Shown piece after piece: positions 36,029 to 45,162 of a stretch of 64,000 bases of DNA (position 1 is the stretch's first letter; each line of letters starts with the position of its first letter). Position numbers and translations under genes: made by a program. The stretch spans positions 1 to 64,000 of the forward strand of contig NZ_JADNQT010000003.1 in assembly GCF_015594605.1 (NCBI RefSeq), in the 5' to 3' direction. Source of the DNA: Streptococcus sp. HF-1907. Its GTDB lineage: Bacteria > Bacillota > Bacilli > Lactobacillales > Streptococcaceae. The notes beneath the pieces were generated by a model, which was given only the letters and a program-made list of their open reading frames with translations, was not told the origin of the DNA and did not search any database.

Positions 36029-37294
36029 ATGACAGACACATTTAATTTTGACATTGACCAAATTGCTAACAATGCCATCACCAAAACTGACAAGACTACG
36101 GAAATCATCGCGACTTCGGAGACTAATACAGGGCAGATGGCCTTCTTTGACAAGTTGACCCCTGAACAACAGGCTGGAATTACCGCAAAAGCGCCAGCAT
36201 TGGTAGATAATTTCGTTTCTGACCAAAATGCTCTCCTAGACTTCGGTCAGGCTGCGGTTGAAGGAGTCAATACGACTGTTAACCATATCCTTGCTGAGCA
36301 GAAGAAAATCCAAATTCCACAGGTTGATGAACTCCTACTCAACGCTAACCGCGAACTCAACGGATTTATCGCTAAGTACAAGGACGCAACTCCTGCTGAA
36401 TTGGAAAAGAAACCTAACTTCCTGCAAAAACTCTTCAAGCAAAGCAAAAATTCTTTGCAAGAATTCTATTTTGACTCACAGACTATCGAACAAAAGATGG
36501 ATGGCATGGCAGCAACTGTTGTCAAACAAGAAGATGTTCTTGCCCGTAACATTGTTTCAGCTGAGATGTTGATTGAAGACAATACCAAGTCCATCGAAAA
36601 TCTGGTTGGGGTGATTTCTTTTGTGGAAGCTAGCCAGAAGGAAGCCGCTAATCGCGCAGCCAGCTTGCAGTCCGAACTAGCGCAGCTTGATTCTCAAACG
36701 CCCGAATACCAAGTCAAGAGCAACGACCTGGCTCGTATGACTGAGGTTATCAATACCTTGGAGCAACAGCACACGGAGTACGTCAGCCGTCTCTATGTGG
36801 CCTGGGCGACAACGCCTCAGATGCGCAACTTGGTTAAGGTGTCGTCTGACATGCGTCAAAAACTGGGTATGCTCCGTCGCAACACCATTCCGACTATGAA
36901 ACTGTCTATCGCACAGCTTGGCATGATGCAGCAGTCAGTCAAATCTGGCGTGACCGCGGATGCTATCGTCAATGCTAATAATGCTGCGCTGCAAATGTTG
37001 GCAGAGACCAGTAAGGAAGCTATCCCGATGCTGGAAAAAACAGCGCAGACCCCTACTGTTGCTATCGAATCGGTCACTGCACTTGCTGAAAGCCTAGTAG
37101 CCCAAAACGAAGGTATCATCGCAGCCATTGATAAAGGACGCCAACAACGTGCCCAACTAGAAGCAGCCGTGGTCAAATCTGCCCAAACCATCAACGATTC
37201 CGTCAAACTCCGTGACGAAAAAATCGTCCAAGCCCTCCTAAACGAAGGACGCGAGGTTCAAGAAGAAGTCCAAGAAGGAAATGCTCAAAACTAA
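36029..37294 (+). CDS. Toxic anion resistance protein, TelA family
   Basis: 421 residues, cytoplasmic and almost entirely helical. Typical TelA blocks include SQTIEQKMDGMAATVVKQEDVLARNIVSAE-type helices in the middle, and QMRNLVKVSSDMRQKLGMLR followed by NTIPTMKLSI toward the C terminus. The family was named for tellurite resistance, but in Gram-positives it is tied more generally to resistance to membrane-active agents. Second gene after the XpaC-like partner. It ends in a Gln/Glu-rich tail just before a hairpin. Confidence 0.9.
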   Translation: MTDTFNFDIDQIANNAITKTDKTTEIIATSETNTGQMAFFDKLTPEQQAGITAKAPALVDNFVSDQNALLDFGQAAVEGVNTTVNHILAEQKKIQIPQVDELLLNANRELNGFIAKYKDATPAELEKKPNFLQKLFKQSKNSLQEFYFDSQTIEQKMDGMAATVVKQEDVLARNIVSAEMLIEDNTKSIENLVGVISFVEASQKEAANRAASLQSELAQLDSQTPEYQVKSNDLARMTEVINTLEQQHTEYVSRLYVAWATTPQMRNLVKVSSDMRQKLGMLRRNTIPTMKLSIAQLGMMQQSVKSGVTADAIVNANNAALQMLAETSKEAIPMLEKTAQTPTVAIESVTALAESLVAQNEGIIAAIDKGRQQRAQLEAAVVKSAQTINDSVKLRDEKIVQALLNEGREVQEEVQEGNAQN

Positions 37295-37318
37295 GTCAAT
37301 CAATAAGTAAATAGCCCC

Positions 37319-37528
37319 CATTGTTTGAAAACAGTGGGGCTTTCTTGGTCGCTAGGATGGCATTGTTCTGAAACAATGCATATTCTCAAAGAGGAAAAAT
37401 GCTATCGCCTCTGATCAATAGCATTTTGCAAGTCCAAACATACCCATTGTTCGAAAACAATGGGACTTACCGAGAAGTAAAATTAGCTTTGTTTAAAAAC
37501 AATGGCTATTCTCAACAACCAAAACCCG
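37319..37528. repeat. 42-bp periodic palindrome array
   Basis: Five units begin at 37319, 37361, 37403, 37445 and 37487, exactly 42 bp apart. Four start with a near-palindrome: CATTGTTTGAAAACAGTGG, CATTGTTCTGAAACAATG, CATTGTTCGAAAACAATGGG and CTTTGTTTAAAAACAATGG. The 37403 unit has diverged but lies in another hairpin (AAAATGCTAT / ATAGCATTTT). Units 2 and 5 share TATTCTCAA after the core. The first palindrome, extended to GCCCC / GGGGC, may also terminate telA. No gene is present in 37295-37699. Confidence 0.75.
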
Positions 37529-37699
37529 TTTATGTCCCTTGTCAGCAGACGATGGGGATTATTTAGAAATGGAAACTTCTTCGACAAAATACATTACTGA
37601 TTTAAATAAAAAGAGACTCTGATAGTCTCCAACTTTTCCCATATCAAACTTACTTCATCACCAGTCGTAAGGATTTTACGACAATATCAAAGCTCTGCT

Positions 37700-37888
37700 T
37701 TATTCCTTGTTATCCTCCGCTCTTTCACGCATAGACCGCCAACTATCTATGACATCATAAACCGCACAAATGACAGCCAAAATAACCAAAAGTAGATAGC
37801 CGACTTTATTGGTCACAAAAGGATGAAAGTAATTGATAACGACTGCTAGATAGACGAGTAGGCGTCCAAGTTGCCAGAATTTTGTCAT
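37700..37888 (-). CDS. Small two-helix membrane protein
   Basis: 62 residues from the ATG at 37886-37888, with GGAG ten bases before it. A longer frame to 37993 lacks a ribosome site. It has two hydrophobic stretches (LGRLLVYLAVVINYF and KVGYLLLVILAVICAVYDVI) separated by a short loop, and a charged C-terminal tail (RSMRERAEDNKE). No family recognised. It stands alone between the palindrome array and hslO. A short inverted repeat GAGACT / AGTCTC (37613-37629) lies downstream. Confidence 0.55.
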   Translation of the reverse strand: MTKFWQLGRLLVYLAVVINYFHPFVTNKVGYLLLVILAVICAVYDVIDSWRSMRERAEDNKE

Positions 37889-37988
37889 GAGTGGTTGTCT
37901 CCTTTTTCCTAAGCTATGGTCTCTTGTCATTTTCATTATACCACAGGTGGGCAAATCGTTTTCAGGGGATTTTCCTATTTCACACTTA

Positions 37989-38017
37989 TGCACAAAGCCC
38001 TTGTTTCGTGTTATAAT
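37989..38017 (+). promoter_or_regulatory. hslO promoter, apparently giving a leaderless mRNA
   Basis: TATAAT at 38012-38017 with TGCACA 17 bp upstream. The hslO ATG starts at 38025, only seven bases after the -10 box, where transcription itself should begin. Confidence 0.6.
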
Positions 38018-38024
38018 ATGAGTT

Positions 38025-38900
38025 ATGGATAAACTTATTAAATCAATTTCGAAATCAGGAGCTTTTCGTGCTTACGTTTTAGATAGTACCGAAACCGTTC
38101 GCATTGCTCAAGAAAAACATCACACATTGTCAAGTTCTACCGTTGCATTAGGACGCACACTCATTGCCAATCAGATTCTCGCTGCCAATCAGAAGGGCGA
38201 CAGCAAGGTAACGGTCAAGGTTATTGGCGACAGCTCATTTGGCCACATCATCTCAGTCGCTGACACGCAAGGTAATGTCAAAGGCTACATCCAAAATGCT
38301 GGCGTGGACATTAAGAAAACTTCGACTGGCGAGGTCTTAGTCGGACCATTCATGGGTCACGGGCAATTTGTCGTCATCACTGACTACGGCACTGGCAATC
38401 CCTACACGTCAACGACCCCTTTGGTGACTGGCGAAATCGGTGAGGACTTGGCTTTCTACCTAACTGAAAGTGAACAAACACCTTCTGCTGTTGGTCTTAA
38501 CGTCCTTCTCGATGAAAACGACCAAGTCAAGGTAGCTGGAGGCTTCATGTTGCAAGTTCTTCCAGGTGCCTCTGACGAGGAAATCGCTCGCTACGAAAAA
38601 CGCATCCAAGAAATGCCAGCCATTTCTACGTTGCTTGAGTCCGATGACCATATTGACGCACTATTGAAGGCAATCTACGGCGACGAAGACTTCAAACGTT
38701 TATCAGAAGACGAGCTCCGCTTTGCCTGCGACTGCTCTAAAGAACGCTTTGAGGCAGCCCTCATCACACTCGGAACTGACGAATTGAAAGCCATGAAAGA
38801 GGAAGACCACGGTGCTGAAATCACCTGCCAATTCTGCTCAAAAACTTACAGCTTTACCGAAGATGACCTTGAGGAAATGATTCATGACCAAGCTAAATAG
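38025..38900 (+). CDS. hslO: Redox-regulated chaperone Hsp33
   Basis: 291 residues. Hsp33 is a cytoplasmic holdase activated when oxidation releases zinc from four Cys. The CxC pair is visible in [10 protein letters not shown] and the CxxC in [12 protein letters not shown] near the C terminus. The N-terminal substrate-binding domain has the conserved [19 protein letters not shown]. No Shine-Dalgarno precedes the start, in line with a leaderless transcript. It overlaps dusB by 17 bp, a common pairing in streptococci. Confidence 0.96.
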   Translation: MDKLIKSISKSGAFRAYVLDSTETVRIAQEKHHTLSSSTVALGRTLIANQILAANQKGDSKVTVKVIGDSSFGHIISVADTQGNVKGYIQNAGVDIKKTSTGEVLVGPFMGHGQFVVITDYGTGNPYTSTTPLVTGEIGEDLAFYLTESEQTPSAVGLNVLLDENDQVKVAGGFMLQVLPGASDEEIARYEKRIQEMPAISTLLESDDHIDALLKAIYGDEDFKRLSEDELRFACDCSKERFEAALITLGTDELKAMKEEDHGAEITCQFCSKTYSFTEDDLEEMIHDQAK

Positions 38901-39861
38901 TTCTTTTATGATTGGTGATGTGGAAATTCCTCACCGCACTGTCCTTGCACCGATGGCTGGTATCACCAATTCCGCCTTCCGCACCATTGCTAAGGAGTTT
39001 GGAGCTGGACTTGTTGTTATGGAAATGATTTCCGACAAAGGTATCCAATACAATAATGAAAAGACCCTGCACATGTTGCACATCGACGATGGTGAACATC
39101 CCGTGTCTATTCAATTATTTGGGAGCGACGGAGACAGTCTAGCTCGCGCAGCCGAATTTATCCAAGAAAATACTAAGGCTGACCTTGTGGACATCAACAT
39201 GGGTTGCCCTGTAAACAAGGTTGTCAAAAATGAAGCTGGCGCCATGTGGCTCAAGGACCCTGAAAAAATCTATTCAGTGGTTAAAACCGTCAAATCTGTA
39301 TTGGACATTCCCTTGACCGTCAAGATGCGGACAGGATGGGCTGACGCTTCCTTGGCAGTCGAAAATGCTCTGGCTGCGGAGTCAGCTGGAGTGGCAGCCC
39401 TTGCCATGCACGGTCGCACGCGCCAACAAATGTACACAGGAACCTGTGACCATGAAACCCTTGCAACAGTCGCAAAAGCTATCACCAAGGTGCCCTTCAT
39501 CGCCAACGGAGACATCCGTACCGTTCAAGATGCTAAGTTTATGATTGAAAAAGTCGGTGCTGACGCTGTCATGGTCGGACGTGGAGCTCGAAGCAATCCT
39601 TATATCTTCACCCAAATCAATCATTTCTTTGAAACTGGTAAGATGCTTCCTGACCTGCCATTTGAGAAAATGCTGGATATTGCCGAGGACCATTTGACAC
39701 GTTTAACTGACCTCAAGGGTGAGACCATTGCCGTTCGTGAGTTCCGTGGCTTAGCACCGCATTACCTCCGTGGGACATCTGGCGCAGCCAAAATCCGCGG
39801 AGCTGTTTCACGTGCAGAGACAGTTGCTGAAGTGCAAGAGCTCTTTGCACAATTACGTTAA
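38884..39861 (+). CDS. dusB: tRNA-dihydrouridine synthase
   Basis: 325-residue FMN-dependent TIM-barrel enzyme that reduces uridine to dihydrouridine in tRNA. Conserved elements are [13 protein letters not shown] at the start, [17 protein letters not shown] with the catalytic Cys, [18 protein letters not shown], and [11 protein letters not shown] with VMVGRGA near the flavin phosphate site. Best fits the DusB branch. The start overlaps the hslO end, so it is translated from the same mRNA. Confidence 0.94.
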   Translation: MTKLNSSFMIGDVEIPHRTVLAPMAGITNSAFRTIAKEFGAGLVVMEMISDKGIQYNNEKTLHMLHIDDGEHPVSIQLFGSDGDSLARAAEFIQENTKADLVDINMGCPVNKVVKNEAGAMWLKDPEKIYSVVKTVKSVLDIPLTVKMRTGWADASLAVENALAAESAGVAALAMHGRTRQQMYTGTCDHETLATVAKAITKVPFIANGDIRTVQDAKFMIEKVGADAVMVGRGARSNPYIFTQINHFFETGKMLPDLPFEKMLDIAEDHLTRLTDLKGETIAVREFRGLAPHYLRGTSGAAKIRGAVSRAETVAEVQELFAQLR

Positions 39862-39884
39862 GAAACTTTTAAAGGAGAATAATC

Positions 39885-40076
39885 ATGAAAAGTTTTGACG
39901 CTTTTAAACGCACCCTATCACCTGAAAGCTTGAAAGAAGTTTACAACCAAGCCAAAGAAGAAGTTCCTGTGACTGAATTAGAAGGTTCCGAGGCTTTCTC
40001 CATCGCCCTAGCCCAACAAATGGCTGTGGATTTAGTTGAGATGTATCATCTTTGGTTGAAAGAAGATGAGAAATAA
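39885..40076 (+). CDS. Small conserved-looking acidic protein downstream of dusB
   Basis: 63 residues, predicted mostly helical, with no membrane segment, Cys or known motif. It starts MKSFDAFKRTLSPESLKEVY and ends EMYHLWLKEDEK. AAAGGAG lies seven bases before the ATG and the gap to dusB is 23 bp, so it is likely the third gene of that operon. A strong terminator follows directly. Function not recognised. Confidence 0.75.
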   Translation: MKSFDAFKRTLSPESLKEVYNQAKEEVPVTELEGSEAFSIALAQQMAVDLVEMYHLWLKEDEK

Positions 40077-40077
40077 G

Positions 40078-40111
40078 AAAAAAGGACTGAGCTTTTATAC
40101 TCAGTCCTTTT
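40078..40111. terminator. Terminator after the hslO-dusB operon
   Basis: AAAGGACTGAG / CTCAGTCCTTT with an 8-nt loop and A/T runs on both sides. Also suited to end the convergent ABC pseudogenes. Confidence 0.9.
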
Positions 40112-40119
40112 ACAATCCA

Positions 40120-40813
40120 TCAAACAATTTTTCCATTATGCTTATAAGCAAAATAAACAGCGATGTTAGCAAAAATTATCCATCCTATCAGTGCATATAA
40201 GGTCTGGTCCGTTAATTGATAATCTGCTAACTCAGCAAAATATTTTGAATTAGCTCCAATAAATGACCAGTCTAAGATTTTCTTAACAACTTTATTTTCT
40301 GAAGCGAAGATAGGCAAAAAAATTTGCTAGGAGGTACAAACTTAAGCTCAAAAGACTTGTTTGCATCTAATTCTTTGCCAAAAAAGCGATTAAGAGATTG
40401 AGAAGCACAAAGACAATGATTGTCAAAAAGACAACTATCAAAAAGTTTTTCCATGCCATATGGTCGATATGAAGAATCAAAGGAACTAAAATACTGAACA
40501 GGAAAGACAAGCAAACGGGAAAAATTAGAACCGAAAAGAAATATTCACTTTGTTTAACACCCGATAAAATCAAAGTTTTCAGGTTCTTCTTTTCCTTTTC
40601 TTCTGAAATCATCATCGAAATAAACGAACCAGCAGAAATACTGTAAATAACACTCATACCAGTTCCAATAAAGGCTGATGTTGTTGTAGAATCCCCCATT
40701 GATGACATCAGTAAAATATAAAGGGGAGGTGAAACAACTAGAATCAAAAACAGCTTATTACTAAGCAAAAACTGCCATCTCAGCCATAAGAGACTTTTAA
40801 GTTTATTGGTCAT
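40120..40813 (-). pseudogene. ABC-2 type transporter permease, frameshifted twice
   Basis: The first 148 codons encode several membrane helices (LLSNKLFLILVVSPPLYILL, then SVIYSISAGSFISMMISEEK). Translation stops after LIAFLAKN at 40367. The sequence continues in a second frame (KELDANKSFELKFVPPSKFF) and, after a seven-T run near 40317-40324, in a third (LPIFASENKVVKKILDWSF to AYKHNGKIV). Both shifts are small indels. Together with the broken ATPase gene upstream, the transporter cannot be functional. Confidence 0.85.
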
Positions 40814-41437
40814 GCCACTTCTCTCCCGTTAATTGAATAAAAATAGTTTCCAAATCTGGCTCAACTGTTCGCATACTTACCACCTCTGGACTCCAATAAT
40901 TATCTAAATCAGCTTTCGCAATCACTTTTTCTTGACCGTCTTGATAACGTAGATAAATTGTATCATCCTCATGGTACTTACTTATAATCTCTTCTGGGCT
41001 ACCACATTCCAGAATTTCACCATGATTAAGCAGGGAATAGTATCGCATAACTTACTAGCTTCCTGCATATTATGGGTTGTTAGAAAAATTGCTGTGCCTT
41101 TAGCCTTCAATTCCAATAAGAGTTGATGTACTTTTTGTGCCAAAGCTGGATCCATGCCTGAGGTCGGTTCATCTAAAAAGACCAATTTAAGATGATGAAG
41201 AATAGCTCGGATCAACAGTAAACGTTGACGTTGTCCAGTTGATATTTTCTCTGCTACCTTACGACTATCTGCTTTTAGTTGATTGGTTAAAATGTTGATT
41301 ATCGTTGTCTTTCCCGCACCAGATAGCCCTAGAAAGCCAAAGATTTCTCCCTCTTTCACCTTAAAAGAAACCCTGTCTAAGGCGACTGTATCCTTGAATG
41401 ACTTAGAAAACTGAGAAACTATAATTTGATCCATCAT
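40803..41437 (-). pseudogene. ABC transporter ATP-binding protein, deleted and frameshifted
   Basis: It starts normally (SQFSKSFKDTVALDRVSF) with Walker A GLSGAGKTT. After NQLKADSRKVAE it jumps to the signature region STGQRQRLLLIRAI, losing the Q-loop segment of roughly 50 residues. Walker B VFLDEPTSGMDP and the switch His (FLTTHNMQEA) remain. A frameshift near 41040 separates the C-terminal part (LLNHGEILECGSPEEI to EKWHDQ). It overlaps the permease start at 40813, the usual coupling. Substrate unknown. Confidence 0.88.
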
Positions 41438-41509
41438 TAACCTAACATCAGTTTTTAGGTATTATAGCAAAAAACGAAATAATATTAAAAGGACATCAAT
41501 GTCCTTGCA

Positions 41510-42396
41510 TTACCCTTCTCCCAGATCTTTCTCTATCTCTAACTTCAAATTTTTAATAAATACTTTATCATCAAATTGTTCAGCTAGTATAGTTGCTGAG
41601 TGATAAAGTTCCTTTGCTTTATTTTTATCATTTTCAAAATAAAGATAGTACTTAGCTTCAAATACTAAAATTCTAGGTTTATAGACTTGCAACATTGTTA
41701 CTGATAAAATTTCATTCATCTTTTTTACCAGAGATGTCATATGTTTATAGTCATTATGAACAACATAAACACCCGCTATAGCACAAAGAACTGATAGTAA
41801 CTCCACATTATACATTTCATCACTAACTAATTGCTGTTTCAACAACTTAATCCGAAAATCATCTAATTGCTCTCTTCTATAAATCAAGTCTTGACATTGC
41901 ATAACAAAATAATCAATTAATAGTAAATCATTGAATGTGTAAACTTGCTTTAGTGTTACTTGCTTAAAATAATCATCAAAAATATCTTCAGCGAAACTAC
42001 CTGTCCCTGTTCTTATCAAGTCTAGACTCAGCAACTCTTCCTCAGGAAGGATGTCACCGTAATAATTATAGACTTCCTCAATTAAAGTTAGTTTTTCCGT
42101 AATACGCTTGGAATCTCCATATACTGGAGACTTCATGATACGATACTTTATCTTAAAGTATTCCTCAGGAAGAGCTAGTTCTTTATTTTCAAGAAAAGTA
42201 TCTATCGGAACTTCTAATCGCTTAGATAAATATTGTAACTTAGTAATTGTTGGCAAGGATTGCCCAAGCTCAATACGCATCAGCTGTTTGATTATTAAGT
42301 CAGCTTCTGTCCACAGACCTCTTCTCTCGTCAATTTGTGACGTTCACGTTCCTGTCTTACTCTATGACCAATTTCAGTTTTAATATCTGTTGTCAT
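41510..42396 (-). pseudogene. XRE/Rgg-like regulator with TPR-type C terminus, frameshifted
   Basis: The full gene would start at the ATG at 42394-42396 (MTTDIKTEIGHRVRQERERH) with a helix-turn-helix. It changes frame near 42310 just after KLTREEV, continuing TEADL, IIKQLMRIELGQSLPTITKL and 230 more residues of helical repeats. The layout matches streptococcal Rgg/MutR-like or PlcR-like peptide-responsive regulators. A 256-codon frame remains from 42280 but lacks the first DNA-binding helix. It probably controlled the adjacent ABC transporter. Confidence 0.75.
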
Positions 42397-42453
42397 TCTT
42401 ACCTCTTAACCACAATCCATAAATTAACATACTTTTAATTCTTCGGCTAAAAA

Positions 42454-43014
42454 TTAACAATAATTCTTTTTCAAATCGGTCATATTATTTTCCAAAACTT
42501 GGATGTCTTGGCTGACTTTGAGAATGACAATGCTGCCTTGAATACTGGAGATGACTTGACGGGCCTGCAACTGCGCCCGCTCTTCTGACCAGTCAGCATG
42601 CAGGTCTTGCAAGAGGCTGGCTAACTTCTCTGTCCACTGGGTCATAAAATCATTGAGAGGACAGCGGAAGTCCTCATCTTCTGTGGACAATTCCACAATC
42701 AGATTACCAATTGGGCAACCATAAAAGACCGTCTGACTTTCATGAAATTGACAAACCCAGTCAATCATATCCGAAAACTTGTCACTGTCAGACTTGTCTG
42801 CTTCAAAAATATCTTCAAAAAGCTCTTTTCGCCAATTTGCTAAAATATCTTGAATGACCGTCAAACCAATTTCCTTCTTAGATTTAAAATAATAATAAAG
42901 CTGCCCCTTGCCAACATCAGCTGCCTCCATGATGTCACTGATGGAGGTGGCCACATAACCCTTCTGATAAATCAATTCCTCAGCACTTTGTAAAATACGC
43001 TCTTTAACGCTCAT
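42454..43014 (-). CDS. TetR-family transcriptional regulator
   Basis: 186 residues from the ATG at 43012-43014, preceded by AGAGG. The longer frame to 43092 has no ribosome site. The N-terminal helix-turn-helix is typical: ILQSAEELIYQKGYVATSIS, then MEAADVGKGQLYYYFKSKKEI. The C-terminal ligand domain contains GCPIGNLIVELSTED. The Cys-Pro-Ile-Gly block is seen in YxaF/LmrA-like and related groups. It is divergent from an isochorismatase-family gene, and an ACCG/CGGT palindrome between them is its likely operator. Confidence 0.92.
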   Translation of the reverse strand: MSVKERILQSAEELIYQKGYVATSISDIMEAADVGKGQLYYYFKSKKEIGLTVIQDILANWRKELFEDIFEADKSDSDKFSDMIDWVCQFHESQTVFYGCPIGNLIVELSTEDEDFRCPLNDFMTQWTEKLASLLQDLHADWSEERAQLQARQVISSIQGSIVILKVSQDIQVLENNMTDLKKNYC

Positions 43015-43164
43015 CTGCTCACCTCTCTTTTTTCCTATTATAGCAGATTCAGAGCCTGAGACCAAACCATTGAAACCACCTCCTTTTGCCACTGTTTTAT
43101 CATTAAAATTTTTGTTCTGAGCAAATTGATTTACAAATTCAATTCTAGATGTTATTATAATTGT

Positions 43165-43174
43165 ACCGAACGGT
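43165..43174. promoter_or_regulatory. Candidate TetR operator
   Basis: ACCGAACGGT, with ACCG/CGGT arms typical of TetR-family sites, starts four bases after a TATAAT (43155-43160) that could serve the isochorismatase-family gene. Binding there would block that promoter. Confidence 0.6.
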
Positions 43175-43295
43175 CAGTATATAACTAAAACTACCATTTG
43201 GAAAATCATCCTATTTCGATAGGCAAAATTGTTACTAAAAACTAACAGTCTAAATTCCTATTAGCTGTTAATCAAATCATATTAGGGGGAACCTC

Positions 43296-43919
43296 ATGTT
43301 CAATCAGAAAAATGTCGCATTTGTTATCACAGACCCACAAGTTGAATTCCTAAAACCTACTGGTAAAGGATTCGGAGCAACTAAAGACGTTCTTGAAAAA
43401 GTTAATACTATTGAAAATCTGACAAAGCTTTTCGCTCTTGCTAAAGAGCATGGCTACAAGCGTTTTATCTCACCGCACTACTTCTATCCACACGATCACA
43501 AGTGGCAATTTAAAGCTGCTGGTGAAACGATGATGATTGAAAACGAAATGTTTTGGCGTGATAGCCAGTATTCAGCAATTCCAGAAGGCTCTGGAGCAGA
43601 TATGATTGAAGAGATTAAACCATTTTTGGATGAAGATACTATTGTTGTCAACGGACATAAAATCTTTGGCCCAGAAAGCAACGACCTTAACCTTCAACTC
43701 CGCAAAAATGGTATCGACACCGTCATCTTGGCTGGTATGAATGCTAATCTCTGCGTGGATTCACACATGCGTGAACTCATAGAATTGGGCTACAATGTCA
43801 TTGTTGTTAACGATGCTGTCGGTGCTCCAGGTGAAGAAGCCTACCAAGCTGCCCTGACAAACTACGGCTACATTGCCAACCAAGTTTTGACAACTGAGGA
43901 AGTTATCGCTCAACTTTAA
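43296..43919 (+). CDS. Isochorismatase-family cysteine hydrolase
   Basis: 207 residues with the alpha/beta fold of this family. The catalytic triad candidates are Asp in VITDPQVEFL, Lys in VVNGHKIFGPES and Cys in ILAGMNANLCVDSHMREL. Members hydrolyse isochorismate, nicotinamide, N-carbamoyl compounds and others. The sequence does not fix the substrate. TAGGGGG precedes the ATG. Regulation by the divergent TetR protein is likely. A good terminator follows. Confidence 0.92.
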   Translation: MFNQKNVAFVITDPQVEFLKPTGKGFGATKDVLEKVNTIENLTKLFALAKEHGYKRFISPHYFYPHDHKWQFKAAGETMMIENEMFWRDSQYSAIPEGSGADMIEEIKPFLDEDTIVVNGHKIFGPESNDLNLQLRKNGIDTVILAGMNANLCVDSHMRELIELGYNVIVVNDAVGAPGEEAYQAALTNYGYIANQVLTTEEVIAQL

Positions 43920-43930
43920 GATAAGTAAAA

Positions 43931-43962
43931 GCTGTCAGTCTCCCTTGAGACTGGCAGTTTTC
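43931..43962 (+). terminator. Terminator of the hydrolase gene
   Basis: CTGTCAGTCTC, CCTTG, then GAGACTGGCAG (one GU pair), then TTTTC. Confidence 0.82.
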
Positions 43963-43969
43963 ATTTTCC

Positions 43970-43998
43970 TTGAAAAAGCGGAGCATTTTTTATAAAAT
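43970..43998 (+). promoter_or_regulatory. Promoter of the deoxynucleoside kinase operon
   Basis: TTGAAA (43970-43975), exactly 17 bp, TAAAAT (43993-43998), 26 bp before the start codon. Confidence 0.7.
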
Positions 43999-44024
43999 AG
44001 TAAGGCAACTTAGATAGGAGAATT

Positions 44025-44666
44025 ATGTTGATAGTATTAGCTGGAACCATTGGAGCTGGTAAAAGCTCCCTCGCTGCTGCTCTTGGCGAGCACCTTGGAA
44101 CAGACGTTTTTTACGAATCTGTGGATAACAACCCTGTTTTAGACCTTTATTATGAAGACCCTAAAAAGTACGCTTTTCTCTTGCAAATCTTCTTCCTAAA
44201 CAAACGTTTCCAATCCATCAAAGAAACCTACAAGGCTGATAATAACATCCTCGACCGCTCTATCTTTGAAGATGAATTGTTCCTAACCCTTAACTATAAA
44301 AACGGCAACGTTACAAAGACGGAATTAGATATTTACAAAGAGCTTTTGGCAAATATGCTGGAAGAATTGGAAGGCATGCCTAAAAAACGGCCTGACCTTT
44401 TGATTTACATCGACGTTTCCTTTGAAAAAATGCTAGAGCGCATCGGTAAACGCGGGCGCAGCTTTGAACAAATTGATTCAAACCCTGACCTCTACAAATA
44501 CTACCAACAAGTCCATGGTGAATACCCAAAGTGGTATGACAACTACGACATCTCGCCAAAAATCCGCATTGACGGCGATAAGCTAGATTTCGTCAAAAAT
44601 ACCGACGACCTGCAAGCAGTCTTTGACATGATCGATTCTGAATTAAAAAAATTGGACTTGCTATAA
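44025..44666 (+). CDS. Deoxynucleoside kinase (dAdo/dGuo type)
   Basis: 213-residue P-loop kinase of the dNK/dGK/dCK family. The phosphate loop is GTIGAGKSS (7-15). The DRS motif is in ILDRSIFEDELF, and a Lys/Arg-rich lid is near ERIGKRGRSFEQ. It phosphorylates salvaged deoxyribonucleosides. Streptococci commonly have such a monocistronic or acetyltransferase-linked gene. TAGGAG precedes the ATG. One base separates it from the next gene. Confidence 0.93.
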   Translation: MLIVLAGTIGAGKSSLAAALGEHLGTDVFYESVDNNPVLDLYYEDPKKYAFLLQIFFLNKRFQSIKETYKADNNILDRSIFEDELFLTLNYKNGNVTKTELDIYKELLANMLEELEGMPKKRPDLLIYIDVSFEKMLERIGKRGRSFEQIDSNPDLYKYYQQVHGEYPKWYDNYDISPKIRIDGDKLDFVKNTDDLQAVFDMIDSELKKLDLL

Positions 44667-44667
44667 G

Positions 44668-45162
44668 ATGATTACCATTAGACCTGTTGAAATCACGGAT
44701 GCTCAGGTCATCGCAGACATTTACGCGCCATACGTCACTGACACTACCATTACTTTTGAGATTGAGGCGCCATCCGCAGATGAATTTGCCCAGCGCATCA
44801 CTAAAACCACAAAAAACTTCCCTTACTTGGTCGCTGAGGAAAATGGCAAACTACTAGGCTATGCCTATGCTTCCACCTACTACGCACGCGCCGCCTACGA
44901 CTGGACCTGCGAACTGTCCATCTACCTAGACAGTGACGTGTGTGGCAAGGGTGTCGGTAGTCTTCTCTATGACGCTTTGGAGAATGAGCTGGCGCAAAGA
45001 GGCATGGTCAACCTGCTAGCCTGCATCAGCCTACCAAATGATACCAGCATCGCCTTCCACCAAAAACGAGGCTTCAGCCAAGTCGCCCATTTCCCAAAAA
45101 TGGGCTATAAATTCGATAAATGGCACGATATCGTTTGGTTGCAGAAACGGTTGAAGGATTAG
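44668..45162 (+). CDS. GNAT acetyltransferase, phosphinothricin-acetyltransferase-like
   Basis: 164 residues. The GNAT core reads SIYLDSDVCGKGVGSLLYDA, containing the acetyl-CoA loop. The preceding GYAYASTYYARAAYDWTCE and the following HQKRGFSQVAHFPKMGYKFD, then WHDIVWLQ, are hallmarks of the Pat/MnaT branch. Homologues acetylate methionine analogues or phosphinothricin. The real substrate here is unknown. It starts directly after the kinase stop, so the two form an operon. Confidence 0.92.
   Translation: MITIRPVEITDAQVIADIYAPYVTDTTITFEIEAPSADEFAQRITKTTKNFPYLVAEENGKLLGYAYASTYYARAAYDWTCELSIYLDSDVCGKGVGSLLYDALENELAQRGMVNLLACISLPNDTSIAFHQKRGFSQVAHFPKMGYKFDKWHDIVWLQKRLKD

Noticed and set aside
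37319..37528. Possible CRISPR array
   Set aside because: Period is regular, but the cores differ between units, are about 20 nt, and no cas gene is near. The structure fits repeated palindromes better.
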